Shown here in pieces: positions 9,488 through 24,400 of a DNA stretch of 64,000 nt. Position numbers and translations under genes: made by a program. Every line of letters begins with the position of its first letter. The stretch's first letter is position 1. The notes below the pieces were generated by a model that worked only from the letters and a program-made list of their open reading frames with translations, was not told where the DNA came from and ran no database searches. Source of the DNA: Tretioscincus oriximinensis (lineage: Eukaryota > Chordata > Lepidosauria > Squamata > Gymnophthalmidae); the NCBI GenBank assembly GCA_022410635.1, contig JAJVDF010000001.1, forward strand, positions 14,390,934 to 14,454,933. The letters run 5' to 3'.

Positions 9488-12400
9488 GTGAGTCCTTGAG
9501 AGAGAGGAGGGAGGGGGGGAGGCAGGGTCTCCGCCGTGCGGCTCCCCCCTCCGTCCCTTGCCCAGAGGGGGCGGGGTGAAGAGGCTCGGCTCCGAGTACC
9601 GCCCCTCGTTTTATAGATACACGGTGAGGCGACATCTAGAACGCCTGTAGGTATATATTTGTATACAGTGTATATACGTTTCTGGTTGTCGCACCTCGGA
9701 AAGGATATTGTGGAAGTTTGGAAAAGGTGCCAGAAAGGACAAGAAGGAGCTGGAACATTTCTCCTTAATCTTACTTTGTTCCACAACACTAGAACCAAGG
9801 GACAAACTTTGAAGCTGATGGGCAGGAGAGTCAAGATGGAAAAGGGGATGTAATAGCCACTTTGGTGTAGTGGTTAGCATGTTGGACTCGCATCTGGGAG
9901 TCTCCTGGTTCGATCCCCCACTCCTCCATGAAAGCCAGCTGGGTGACCTTGAGCCAGTCACAGTTCCTAGGATACTCTCAGCCCCACCTACTTCACAGGG
10001 TGTCTGTTGTGGAGAAAGCAACAAAAGCTATGTGCGCCATCCTATGGTTGGCCGCCCTGAGACCATCTGGTATAGGGTGGGATATAAGTACAAATAGATA
10101 AATAAATATTCCCCTCCCTCCAGGGGGTGATTGGCTTATAGAATTTATTTCCCAAAAAAGGTTTAGTCCCTCAGCATCTGAAGAAGCAGATCTGTCTACG
10201 AAAGCTTATGCCAACCACTTTTCTCAAGTTAGTCTCAAAGTGCTGCTAGCTCCTTTGCTGGACTTTCTGCTTAGACTAACACGGCTATTTCTCTGGAAAA
10301 AAAAGGTGGTGACACTTATAAACCTTGAAAGGCTTAAAGATTCACAGAATACACATGCTATCGCAGTGGATGTCTCTAAATATTGCTTTCGGGATGGAGA
10401 AACAAATAAGATATGGCAGCTGAGATGCCTTATTGTAGCAACATCGGACAGAAGCCCATAGGAAGAGCTTTTGAACAGAAATACCAACAGGAGGCATAGA
10501 GGAGTTACTGGGAATTTCCTTTTATAAGTGGTTTGATGGTTATAATATATAAATTATTTATTGAATTTAAAATAAATCTCCCCATATCCTGTCACTTGGA
10601 GCCAATTCTGCATGTTACTTTCTATAGGGCCCAATCCTTCTGTACCTTTTGTCTGTATTGTAAAGAAGTGTTTCTTTTATTTTTCGAGACAAGATGCTGC
10701 AAAAAATTCCAATATTTTCATCCTGTGCTGCTTCTGACACATGTCTGGCACTCTCTAAAGCTTTCTAAAATATTTTTTACTTAGTCAGATTTTTGGAAAT
10801 TATTCTTTTAATGATGCTTATTTTAAAATAGTCTGGCATGCACAAGACAACAGCAGTTTTCTTATGAGTAGTAATGGCAGCTCCTTCACATACATTAAAC
10901 AATATATATTGCATACTAGAAATTGCATAAAATCATGGTGAAACATAGGTTGACGGTGCTTCGTATGCACTCTCATTTGTTTAAGAATTTAATTTCTCAC
11001 CAATGGTCCTAGGGGTACAAAAACCATTAAAACAAATTATATCAGTATTCTTAAAACATATTTAAAATATAACTTATTCTCGCCATCCTTCCTAGTAGGA
11101 CAACATCAAGGGGAAGATAANACATTAAAAGCCTGTAGATGCTGAAGACCATATAATTTGGGCATTTGACAAATCTCCAGAAGCATACTGTACTAGAAGT
11201 TGAAGGACACTACAGAAAAGGCCATCTAGATAGAGGTTGAACTTCAAGAAGGTTTTCTTCTTGAGCAATTAGTACTCATGGTCTTGCATGTTAACATCAA
11301 TAGCTTGAATTGGGCTCACTAGTGAATAAGTAACCAGTTCATCTCTTTCAGGATTATGATCATGAATGTCCCATCATTTGAGCTGTTGCATTTTGCACTT
11401 GTTCTAGCTTTAAATAACTTTGAAGGCTATATCCTTAAAATTTCAGAAGCTGAATCTAAAATATAAAGCTAGAAAGGTTGACCTGCATTGTTGGCTAATT
11501 ACTCATTATGCAACTATTAGCCCAATTCAAGGTGTTAACTTTGATCTCTAAACTCTTAACTGATTTGGGTCACAAAAATCTTAAGGATCATATCAATTTG
11601 CCTGTGTGCTAAGATTTTCAGCAGAGACTTTTAGTAGCAAAAGGAGTGTGACATCCAGAATAGCCGCTTCTTGTGGGTGGTCCCAGGAGTGTGAAATTAT
11701 CTTCCCCAAGAGGCACATTAAACACTGTCACTATATCAGTTCTGAAAATTGGTAAATACTTATTTACACTCTTTAAGAAATATTTTCTGTTGCCACATTC
11801 AATTGTTTTTGTATTTTCTGTTGCTTTAACTCACTCCAAGACCTTCTTAAACACAAGAATTAAAATGCAAATACATATACATAGGGAGGGTGGGAGGATA
11901 TGGATCTTTCTGAACATTTCATAATGTGTACTAGCAGAATTAAACCTGGCCTAGATGTCTGAAATAAGACTGGGCATTCTAGCCTCCCTTCCTCCGTATC
12001 CTTACATTCCCCCTCTTTTCCTCCTTGCACCTCCCTCTCCCTTTCCTCTTTGTTGGAGATTTTGGTGGGGGCCTTCACTCAGGTGCCATGTTCAGTACAG
12101 AAACTGGACGCCTGATCACTGTTTCTCATATATTAAGATATGTTTTTTTTAAAAAACTTGGTTTTTTTGTTACCTACTTTGGAACCAATGATGAAGGGCA
12201 GGATATATATTCAGTTTTTTATCTCCAGAATTAATGTGTCTTGGTGGGTTAACCAGTGACAGAGCCAAGACTTTTCTTTTTATCTAAAATAGTTCTATGG
12301 CATGGGGATAACTTTATCTCTGAATCATTTATCCATTGCAGTTGTTTTATTTTCAGTCTTGCCTTCCATTAAAAGATGCCTTGCAATGTCTCTATTACAG

Positions 12401-15400
12401 GCCACAGAATTCCACCAGCCAGAAGTGGACATCGCTGCGTAGCAGACAATGCAAATCTGTACGTGTTTGGGGGATACAATCCAGACTATGATGAATCTGG
12501 GGGACCAGAGAATGAGGACTATCCTTTATTTAGAGAGCTCTGGCGGTATAACTTTGCTACAGGCATCTGGCATCAGATGGGCACAGAGGGCTACATGCCT
12601 CGAGAACTGGCATCCATGTCACGTAAGTGCAAGACCAACCCATGATTTTAATGTGACACTTGGGTTTAGTAGCTTATCAGTACAGCAGAGAAAGGACTGG
12701 AAAAGGTGCAACGAATAACAAAGTTAGCAAGAATATGTTTTCCCTTACAAAATCAATTTGCAGTGCCTGGGTCTCTTTAGTTTTTAAAGATGGCATTAAC
12801 AGATGACCTTATTGACATGTTTAAAATCATGCATGAGATGGAAACGGTGGAAAGAGAAATTCTTTATCACAAACAGCAAAAACTAGGAGACACTCTAAGA
12901 AACTGATAAGCAGAAGAACTGGGATAGGTAAAGGGAAGTATTTTTTCACTCAGTTTTTGGTCTATAGAATTTACTATCGGAAGATGTGGATTACAAGAAT
13001 TAGACAAATTCATGGACATCAGTGGCTACTAATTCTGCCTCCAGGTTGGAAAGATACACATGATGTTTCTAAAGGCCATTTGCAAGGAGTAGAGTGTGGG
13101 TGAAAGCTTTACCTCCTGTGTGATATGTCCAGAAGCACATGGTGGGCCACTGGGTGAATTAATGTAGGGCTAGATAGTTTCAGGAATGCCTGCATATAAA
13201 AAGATATTTAAAAGCAGCCTAAAGTAAATAGGTATTTGACTTTGTAGGCCCTGAACAGGACCCACACTATGAACATTTTATGTAGGATTCCAGGTAGTTG
13301 TGATTTAAAAATGTTTCTTTCCTTTTGTTATTGTTTTTAGTGCGTTGAAATTTGAGGTTGTTTTTTTTTAATTATTTTTTATTGGGTTATATCATAAAGC
13401 ACCACATACATACACAAAATATAAACTACAACAAAGACAATGTCCCCTTCCCCCCTTCCACCCCTTCTTCCCACCCTTGGAGAGAGAAACTACAAGATTC
13501 AAACATTAATTATACAAAAAGCCATTGATCTAGAAGCATAACAATTGTATATGAAAGGATTCCGCAGTTATTGTTCCCAACATCATATGAGATTAACTTG
13601 TACCACTTTGTCTCCCAACTTACTTTTGGTAATTGACCTATTAGTCTCAATCTTTTTTCCCTTATGGAGTCAAATAAGAGGAATTCCGCAAGGTATTCGT
13701 ACCATATCTGCAATGTCCAATTCTGTTTTTCCTTCCAACCCCTGGCTACCACGATTTGTGCAGCCCATATCGCTTGTTCGATAATAAAACAGTCCTGTGC
13801 CGGGAATGGTAATTGTGTGGTGTTGCACATTATGTTAAGTTTAGGGGATCTTGTAATTTGCACTCCTAAAATATCTTGTAATTTAGTTTCTATCAAGTTC
13901 CAGAAATTTCGTACCTCGANACAGTCATAAATCATATGTAGAAAGGTGCCCCTAACTTGACATCCATGCCAACACTCCTGCGATCCCCCTCCCATATGAG
14001 ATAATTGAACAGGTGTCCGGTACCACCTGGACAGTATTTTTAACTGTAATTCTTTAATTTTGTTGTTCTTTATGGACTTGGTTTTTGAAATCCATTGTTC
14101 CCATTCCAAATCGGTTATTAACATATCTGGAGCCCATTTTTGTTTAATGTAGGATTCATTATGATGGTAAGAAGCAATCAGGGCTTCATATAGTAGTGCC
14201 GTTGCCTTATTATTTGAGGTTGTAGAACTAGAAATGCACATGAAAATGTCATGTTTGGTTTGCCATAAAACTGGAACATTTATTGGTTCCATGTGATGGA
14301 TTGACCAACAAATGTTTGCACTCAAGGTCGAACTGGTTCAAAAACAAGGAAGTACCATGTTTTCCACAAAAAAATCTTTTTTCAAGGGCAAAACCACACT
14401 GAATGCAAATTCATTAAGGAAGTAACTCATGTTTGCATTAGAATAGTTCAGTTTGGTTGAAATATTGGATACCTGCTAATATTCACAAATAAAAATGATT
14501 TAGTTGAACTTTTGAAAGTGACTAAACTTTGCATAGCTTTATGTTATCTGTATCACTTTGAATTACTTAGGTGATATGCAGTGAAATCCAAGTGAATTAC
14601 TGTGATATGCAGTGAAATCCAAGTTCCTAAGGAACAAGCATTGGCTTCTATTGCTATAGGTGATGCTCAGCATTGAGGAGAAATGAGTTTTCCATATCCA
14701 TTAGGTTTGCATATAAGCACATTACTATTACTACCCAACCCTTCCTATCTTTTTACATCTGTTTTATGGAACATAAGAAGAGCCATACTGGATTGGACCA
14801 GAACCCATGTAGCCCAGCATTCTGTCTCACCTATTCAGACATCAATCCTAGTACCCATTTATATCCTTGGAGTCCATAAACCTGTCTAACCCTGTCTTGA
14901 AGCTATTCAAGCTGTTAATTCCACAGGCTGATCACCCTCTGGGTGAAAAAATACTTTCCTTTGTATGTTCTCACTTTTTGGCCCATCAGTTTCAAGGAGT
15001 GCCCTCTGGTCCTAGTGTTGTGTGATAGAGAAAACATTTTTCTCTATTCACCCTATCCATCCCATGCATGATTTTGTACACTTCAATCAGATCACCTCTC
15101 AAACACTGTCTTTCGAGGCTGAAGAGGCCCAGACATTGCAGCCCGATTTCATAAGGGAGGTGCTCCAGTCCCTTGATAATAATTGTTGCTCTTTTCTGTA
15201 CCTTCTCTAGCTGTAGGAAAATAGTGGGATACAAGCTGGACAGAAATTTAGAGTATTTTTCTAAGGGCCCTCCATATTTTTTGTTTCTTTCTTTGCCAGT
15301 TGTGTTGCATGGAAATAATCTCTTGGTCTTTGGTGGCACTGGAATTCCATTTGGCGAAAGTAATGGCAACGATGTTCATGTCTGCAATGTGAAACACAAG

Positions 15401-18400
15401 CTCTGGGCCTTGATCAACTGCCGAGGAAAGAAGCCGAATCGCGTATATGGGCAGGTACTGGGAAATTATCTAGGGCAGATGTGGTTAATATCATATATAT
15501 TGATTTTATTTATTGACACTTATGCCCCGCCCCATGCCTGAAGGTCTCAAGGGGGCAAGAGACTCCCATGTACAGTTGCCATAAAAATCCAGCACAGGAG
15601 AGCTGCAGGTTCAGTGGATGTTTAAAAGATGAAATTTTGCCAGATGTTGGAGGCACTATAAGCTGCACCTGTTAAAATTTCCTTATATTGCCTATTCAAG
15701 CTATCTGGCACTTGTTGTCTTCCAAGCACATTGTTTGGTTTGTTTGCAAGTTTAGATCTCTTATTCATTACATTTATGAAAAGGCCATTCACTTCCTCTT
15801 GGTCTGGCTGTTACTTTGTTAATGAGTGTTAACAGAGGATTATTCCTCTCCTAGACTGACCTATAGTCAAAATGCCCACATTTTGTATGGAGATAAAATC
15901 TATTAGCAAGAGTATATTTAAAGTGCTATAGAGGGCATTTAGGAACTTAGATGGTTTAAGCAGGACATACTGATGCACTATTCAGTGGGTCCCTCAGTAA
16001 ACACAATTCATGTTATGCTGCCTTTATTATTAAGGCAGTTTTGTCAGTCAAGCTCAGCCGAAATAGGTTCTGTAAACATGGCCATTGACCTATGATCTCC
16101 AATAATACTTTTGACCTTGGACTTTCATGTGGGCCAATTGTTAATCCCCATTTGTCTCTGAATATGTTTATCTGTATTTCCCATCTATTTTTGCTGTAGA
16201 TCATAACAGTCAATGCTTGGTGGTAATCTATAATCCTAGAGAAGATAGAATTCGGCTCAACTGAGATGTACTTGCAGATTTAACTGAGCATAGTATTAGG
16301 GTATACAGAGGATGACATTAGCTTTGTGGTATTAGACTGGGTCAGGTAGAAAACATCTGTTTTAATTTCCACTTGCAGATACTGTTTTGTTGCTGTTTTA
16401 ATATGTTAATTTTGTACTGTTGTCTTTACTGTTGGCCGCCCTGAAATCTTCGGGTACAGGGCGGGGTATAAATAAATAATAAATAAACAACCTTTAGTAT
16501 ATCCTGTTGGAATACAGAATTTACTTTAAGCAAATGTGATTACATTCCATCCTATGTTGGCTGGTTCACATGGGTACCTCCTTAAACGTCTGGATGCCCT
16601 GGTATGGTGCATTTAGACATACATACACCCATCCAGCTTCTTAGCCTAGGGAACCCCCTTACCTGTAGGCCTCTTCCAACACTCCTTCCTCCACTGTTCA
16701 TATTAGAGTGACAGAAATAGAAAAAGGCACTTTACAGGTTTGTCAGCATCATGCCCAGTGTACTGCCATTTTACCCATTTCACAGTCACAACGATGTTTG
16801 CTTGTCTTACTCACAGGTCCAATGTTAATTCCAGTCGCTGACTTGCACAAATTGTTTGGAAAGACTTGAGCTTAATTATACAGTGGGGATATGGGAACTG
16901 GACAGGATGCTTCAGGTTCTAATGCTTGCCTATATTCCATGTGCTTTAATGCCAGAATAAAACCCAAGAACATGTTGAAATAATGTTCTGTTTTGTTAAT
17001 GAGTATGGGCCCTGAACTGAAAATGGCTTTGTGGGGCCATTTCTAGTCTGACATGAAGGAAATGAGCTTCCAGAGACACCACAGTTGTGGAGCTTGCAGC
17101 TTCAGCTGCAAGGCTTCTAACACTGCAAAGTATGGTACATCTATGCACCACTCTACTGATGTAGGATTGGCTTTATGCAAGTCACCTTGCCACCAGACTG
17201 CTTCCTGATGCAGACAAACTTCGTTCTAAAATTCTCCTTTCTCGTGGACCTTCTTCAGTTTCTCAAAAGGTGTTTTCTGTCTTCCCTTGTCAGGCGATGG
17301 CCATCATTAATGGCTCCCTGTATGTGTTCGGGGGCACAACAGGCTACATTTACAGCACAGATCTGCACAAATTGGACCTGAACACCAGAGAATGGACCCA
17401 ACTGAAGCCAAACAACATGCACTGTGACATGCCAGAAGAAAGGTGAGCCTGGCCTCTGGTTGTAAGGGGTAGTAACCAAAGATCTTTGTTTTCAGTTCCA
17501 AACAGAGGTGACATTAAAGAACCATTCTTCTCAGTGATATTGCTGAGTATCTCTTTCATCCTTTCCTCAGTCTATTAGCATTTCCCCATGATGTCTCATC
17601 TCTTTCTCCATTTTCCTCTGCTCAAGGTCAGCACCCTTGTTGGAATCTGAAAAGTGGCATGTTGCTCACTTTTAGTGAAAAACATGCTTGAGGCTACAGG
17701 AAGCCTTTTGAGGGTTTTCCTTCACTTCTCAAGTGGGCGTGGAAACTGCCCACTTTATCAGAAAGTATTGATGAGAGATATGATTGGATAAGAGATCTTA
17801 CTCATGTGTCAACTGGCAGGTGAGCCTGGCACATAGTAAATACCTCAGTTTCCCCCTGTCACCTGAATGTCAGTAGCTTTCTCTCTCATCTGTTTCTCAA
17901 CAATTCTCTACTTCCTTTTACTTTATTCCATCAATCTGTGAGCTTCATAATCTTTGGCCTTTTTTGCACTGGAGCTTCTGTATTTATATTCTGTCCTCAT
18001 GTTAGTGTATCCTAAAGCAGATCTCACCCTGAGTCTGCATGTGGATAAATGGTCTCTATTTTACAACATTATCCAGGATAAACTCTGGTTCAGAAAACTC
18101 TTTATGTAAATAAAATTCCTTCTTAATTTGAGAGTCAAGTTCATATTTGAACTGGCCTTGCAGGAAATCGGCTTGTAAACCCAATCAGATCTTTTTCCGC
18201 CTTAATATCTGATTCCTGTTTTTAATGAAATGCTTACTTGACGGTATTAGAAAAAAATATATACCTGTTCTAAGCATTTATGGTTATAGACTTATTTTAT
18301 ATGATTTTTTTTTTAAAATGTGATGTGTTTGCTGATGGTATAAATGAAAGGAGAATACATTCTATAGACTAGAACATACTAGCAGAAGATATGTTTGCTG

Positions 18401-21400
18401 CAGTCTAAAGATGAAACCATAACAAATGCTTTGCTTCTGTCACTTCAGATACAGACATGAAATTGCACATGATGGACAGAGGATTTACATATTAGGAGGT
18501 GGAACTTCCTGGACAGCCTATTCCTTAAACAAGGTAAGAAGACCTACCGATGCCTATCTGAGGACTGCTTAGTCCTCTGTCAAGAACTGATGCCCTTTTG
18601 CAGGGAAGATGCTTGGTATTTGGGAATGGTTTTTGACTTACACAGATTAATGCAGTTTTGAAGTAGCAATACAGGGCATAAACCTGATGGAGCCAACAAA
18701 GAATATGTGTATTCTTTACATTACTGGGTCTGACTTGTAATTCCCTACCATTTTATGTCTTAAAGCCCTTAATGCACTGAGCCTTATTCTGGGATATATC
18801 CATAGTTTGCACTAGCATGTGGATGGTAGGTCCCTATTCCAAGATATATTCTAGAATGAGACTCAGTGCAGAAAGGGACAAAGTTTGTGCACAGATCATT
18901 AGATATCATTAAATTGTATCCAGACTCATTCTAGGATGTAGGCGTATTAGCAGTGTTTGGGGAACAATAATTAGACCAATGATGTTAAACCTCTGAGCTT
19001 GGTGTGTCAAGATTTGTAAAAAAAAACAAACCTTTAACTTGGGTGCCATGCCACGTCTAGAAATATCCATAATTTTGTGATATTTGTAGTCTGAGTCTAG
19101 TAAAAAAACTTATATTTTTGCTGAATTTCATTTGCTAAATCTTCAATTGAAGATTAGTATTTCATACACATCAAGCCCAAAGACTTGTCTAATTTAATTT
19201 ATTGTTTCCTTTGAGAAGTCCATAAAGAAGACATAAATGCAGAAGTACATCCTTGCTTATATTCCTCAGCAACTCATTTTCAGGGGCTATATCAAATTGT
19301 TCCAATGGGTAGTTGCTGATAGACTTCTAGTTCTCCAGAAGTCTGTTGAATCCCCATTGAAAATTGTAAACAGATACTTGGCATCATAAATTGTGTTAAA
19401 ACTATTCTCTATAATAGTGTCTCCTTCTTGATCTGATAGAGATTATGGGTATTTATTTAGACAGACAGACAGACAGACAGACAGGCATAGGTACATACAG
19501 ATATACATACTGACCTACGTATGTACATACATACCCTGCCCCATACCTGAATGTCTCAGGGCTGCAACTGACTGCTTTTCCTAAGCCCTGAGAATCCTTG
19601 TAATTTTTTTTATGACCTGGTCTGCACATCAGAAGACATTATTAAAGAAACTAGAAACATTGAAGCAGACAGTTTTCCATTATTATTGGGAAGGTTTCTC
19701 ATTGAAGGAAGTTGGTATATAATGGACCCTTCTGAGATCAATGAAAACAGAAGAGGAACCCTACTGGACCAGCCACAGCTCATTTAGTCCAGCATCCTGA
19801 CTCACACAGCGGTCTATCAACTGCAAAAAGACAAAGGCAAAATATGCATCAGCTCTCAACTCCCTGCTAATGGCCTTTAGAAGCAGCCAGGAAGCAGTTC
19901 CTAGGTATCCATTCTAGTAGCCTTCCTTGGAGACTATCCCTTTCTTGGGGTTCTACAATTTCTGTTTGGGTGCTGCAGGAAGAAATATATGTTTAGACGA
20001 GGAAGGGACCCCCTTTTGGGAAATTTAGTGGATGAATGCAAAAATTTGCCTCAATTAGAAAACTGCCCTGCTTCTGAAGTGTGTCTCCTTCAGCAACTGT
20101 GGTCATTGCCTCTTGGGATTCCCCTTACGTAGCCTCTGGCAGGCATTTCTGCCTTAGTTCTTTCTGGGGTAATGTAGAAATGTGCTTGCTGGTCTCTTTG
20201 ATGATGACTGGTTTTGCTCATTTCCTTAATCTGTTTCTTTGTTCTCTGGATATAATTGTTTGCTTTCTTTTGGCTTAAGATACATGCCTATAATCTTGAA
20301 ACAAATACCTGGGAGGAAATTACAACAAAGCCTTATAAGAAAAAAGGTAAGGTTTTTAATTATTTTTTTAAAAAAACATTCATGGGCAAAGACTGAGAAA
20401 GAGAAGCTACCCAACCCTCAAAGTCCTAAAAGTGTGGGTTGGATAGAAAGGATTTATAGTTTACCCTTCATTCAAAGGTCCCAGTGCAGGTCACAAAAAT
20501 AAATGACATAGTATATAATTTATGCCTAAAAACAATTAAAATATAAACCATCCACCCACACTGACAGGGCAGCACTCAGAGGAAGCTAACCATCAAAGAT
20601 CTGGATGAAGATAAATATTTTTACTAGGTACCAAAATACACACATATAATATAGGCACTTGGTGAATTTCTAAAGGGAAGTTGTTGTAAAATCTGGGAGG
20701 ATCACAGAAAAGACCCTGTGTGCCCCTGCCCTTGTCCTCAGAGAGGAGGAAGTACAAAAAGCCATCTCTTTGAGATCTCAATACCTGGGCATGATCTATA
20801 TGGAAAGAAGTGTTTCTCTAGATAGCCAGTGCTCAATCCATGTAGGAATTTGCATGGTAACATCAACACCGTGAATTGGGCCTGGTAGCGAATAAGAAAC
20901 CAATCAGCTCTTTCAGGATCGATATGCATCTGGCTGGAGGTTTCCATCAACAGATGAGCTGCTATATTCTTCATTAGTTTCAATTTCTGGGCTATTTTAA
21001 AGGTAGACCCCATGTAGAATTCATTATAGTAATTTGGAGTTTACCAGAGCATGGATTACCATCGTCAGATTACCAGTCCCAAGAAAGATAAAAGCTGGCA
21101 AACCTATTGGAGATGGTTACCACTGACAATGACAAATTCAGGAGCACTCTCAAATTTGATCTACGTGGAACAAGAAAGCCCCATCCAGATTCAGTGTCCC
21201 TTAGCTACCTGGACTTGGAACTACCGTATATACTCGAATATAGAGCATGTTTTTCAGCACATTTTTATGCTGAAACCTCCCCCCCCCCTTGCTTTATATT
21301 TGGCTCTCATCATTTTGCCTGTAAGAAAGAACCTCCTTCTTGCTGTTTTCTGCTTCCCTGCTGCTGCTGAACCCCCATGTAGCTGAAGGGGGGAGGAGGG

Positions 21401-24400
21401 ATTAGGGAAAGAACAAATCTTCCTCCGTGAAGATTCTACCCCTTTGTTGCTGGTGCTGCTGTCTGGGGAAGGGAAGGAACTGCCCTTTGGGGCTTTTCCC
21501 AGCCTTGGCTTGACCCCTCCCCTCTCCCTCAGCAGCAAGGCCCAGCCCAGATGACGAGGGAGAAACCAAGCCTCAAGCCTCGGAGGGTGGTTTTTAAAAC
21601 ATTTTTATCCCCCCCCCCCCCTCCCCTGGCAGGTCTCCTGTTTTTCCCAGCCAAGGCAGCCTCCCCTTTCTTTTTTCAACGAGCTTGGCCATCCACATTC
21701 AGGGGCTGCCATAGTCTACACTAGCATGTGGATGGCAGGCACCAATTCTGAGGTCTAGCTCAGAATAAAGCTCAAAGGGGAAAGGGCCTTAAAATCAACT
21801 GAAGTCCCCACTGAGCCTTATTCTGGGGTGTATCTCAGTACAGATCTTGGCCATCCACATGTCCCAGTGTGGACTATGGCAGCCCCTTGGGCCTGCTGAA
21901 GTCCACCCTTGTATGTGGGTGGCAGGCTCCAATTCTGAGGCCAGCCCTGAATCTTTATTGGGGACAGCCAGGGTCTTAAATCAACAAGGTCTAAAAGCTT
22001 TGTCTGCTTATGTATGAATGGTAGTGATACTACAAATTGTGTTTTTGTATATTGGAGATTCTTATATTTATATGATAAGTTCATTTTATATAGATATACG
22101 TATTAAATAACTGATGGATTTATAGTTTGTTCCCTGGATCTAGGAGGTAGCCCATGCCTTTAACAGTGGGATTGTCCGCAGCTGCAGCGACAGAAGCCCC
22201 GCCTTAGGAGAGAAATATAAGTTCAACTCCAGGCAGTATCTAATCAGTCCTTCTGTCGCTCAGTTACGGAAGCCTTCCACTGTCCTCTCAAGGAGCACTG
22301 TGTTCTTCTTCTCCAGGAATTCTGCATGAACTCTGGTGTGGGGCTACCTCTGCCTTTTCAGGCCGAGTGTCCCCTGGGCAGTGCCCCACTGGAGCTAAGG
22401 GACTTTTTTCTATGACATCCTACTCCTGAGGAAGCAATGTGGTTGAGCAGCCTCAACGAGGATTGGCTGTCTGCCCTTTAAACTGCAGAACGGACCCAGG
22501 CTTCCCCAGATTCCCTACTTGTGGGCCCTCTGGAGCGCCAGTCCCAGCCCCTACCCCTGGTCGGCCCCTCCACGGACCTACCTCAGGTTCCACAGGCGTG
22601 TTCCGGGCGTGCCGCCTAAGCCCAAGGCGGGGAGAAGCCCCCATCTCATAGGCAGAACCGAGCTGGAAGACAAGCTGCACGTGGTCATGGCTCGGTTACT
22701 GCAGGAGATGCCGCCCGCCCACGCCCCCTCCTCTTCAGGTACTTGGGCTGTGGTGCGTTTCAGATTCAGCAACATCCTGTGGCAATGACCTGGCCACCAC
22801 CCAGGCTTACGACCGCCCTTCTCACCGCTGACGTCCGCCCGCCTGTCCGTCCGTGTCAAGGGCAGACCTGGTGGATACGGTCTGAGCTGTTGTGGTCAAT
22901 GGACTCCTCTTTAACAGCTCCTGCAGGCTACACAGGGGTACGGTGCAGGTCCTCAGCCTAGCATAACATTGAGCAGGGGGTTGGACCTGATGATTCTAAG
23001 AGCCCTGCTGAATTGGGCTGCTGCCCATCTGGTCTGGCATTTTGTCTCGCACAGAAACCCACCAGTTGTACCCGAGCAGCCTGGAACAGAAGAGGGCAAA
23101 ATGGCATTTTAAGGCATCTAACTTGGTAGCTATTTATTCCCTTGGTGGCCATGAATTTGTCTAATCCTATAAGAACCACCTGGTGTCCTTTTCTGAGGAG
23201 TGGCCCAGCTCACCTGAACCAGGGCTTGTATTATCAGATGATGAGCTGCCTGCAGAGCCACCTGGTGATAAGGTAGGCCTCTACAGGTAATCCTCAGTGG
23301 AAGAGCCTGTCAGGCCTGATTCAGAGGTGGAGTCCCTGTGTAGAGACCTGGCTTCTGGGCTCATTTAAACTGGGCCAAGCTCTTTGCTACCCTGAATCTG
23401 GGCCAGTATCAGCAGTTCCTCTAGAGCAGGAGGCCCAGTATGAGGACCTGCTTGACTCCTTCTTGCAGGCCGCCTGCCCTGCCTCCTCCGCTGCCAATGA
23501 AGGAGTTGCTTGACAGGGTGTGGCAGACGTCAGATAGGTCTGTGCGCCCACCCGCTCTTCTTCGTATGCGGAGGTGATAGCCCTTTTGTCCCATAGTGCT
23601 GGCCCCAGAGCTGATGATATGCCCCTGAAAGTCTTGTGCAAGAGAATGGATAGTTTTCGGAGACATGAGTTTGAAGCTCTATCGCTCTGCACACACTAGT
23701 CTTTAGATGTCACTTTTTGCACAGGTGGCTTTCAAGTGGGCAGACTGGAAGCTTCATTGCATTCATCCCTGGGCCAACCAGTGCAGTTATTACCAGGGTG
23801 CTGGCCTTGCTGGCAGAGGCAGACCTCAAAAGGCACTCTGCTTTTGAGTGCCTGGTCCATGGGCCTCAATGTGGTAGCTTTGGCTCCACTTCTGGTATGG
23901 GGATGCACGGACAAAGGCCTTTCTGGCTTCTCCTTTTTCAGGCAAGTTGCTGTTGGCCCAGACGAGCCACAGGACATCCTGACCAAGCCAAAGGCTAAGG
24001 AACGGCATCTTCCCCTAGGTCTTGGAGGCACAGGTTGGCGCTACTAGTCTTATAGGAGGCCTGCTTCCTACTACAGGCCTTATTTTTCCAGCTAATAGGG
24101 AATCATTTTGTTCCTACCGCGAGCAGCCCCAGTCTGGCTACAACCAGCCTTCCTTTCATTCCTGCAGCCAGGGAAGGGCTATAGACTTGAGTTGGCTGAT
24201 TGCCCACCTCGCAGGATTGTGCAGTACCTGTCTGTTTCTGCCTCTCATGACATGCCTCAGAACCTTTGGACTGTCCTCAAGAACCTGCCTGAGCTGAGGG
24301 CCATTGGGTCCAGTTCCAGCTTCAGAGCAGGGACAGGGAGTGCTTTTCTACCTGTTTGTGGTTAAAAGAGAACGGGGGACCTGAGGCCTGTGGCTAATCT

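Noticed and set aside
9268..9834. 188-codon minus-strand frame across KLHDC10 exon 1
   Set aside because: It is the GC-rich shadow of the KLHDC10 CpG island and exon 1; no family resemblance and it crosses intron sequence.
13510..14325. 271-codon minus-strand open frame as a host gene
   Set aside because: It is the C-terminal part of L1 ORF2, with the antisense poly(A) tail adjacent.
19458..19535. Repeated units as a possible CRISPR-like or regulatory array
   Set aside because: Simple four-base microsatellite in a vertebrate intron.
22453..24365. Many short frames on both strands as candidate genes
   Set aside because: They lie in the decayed 5' part of the DIRS element and show no host-gene features.
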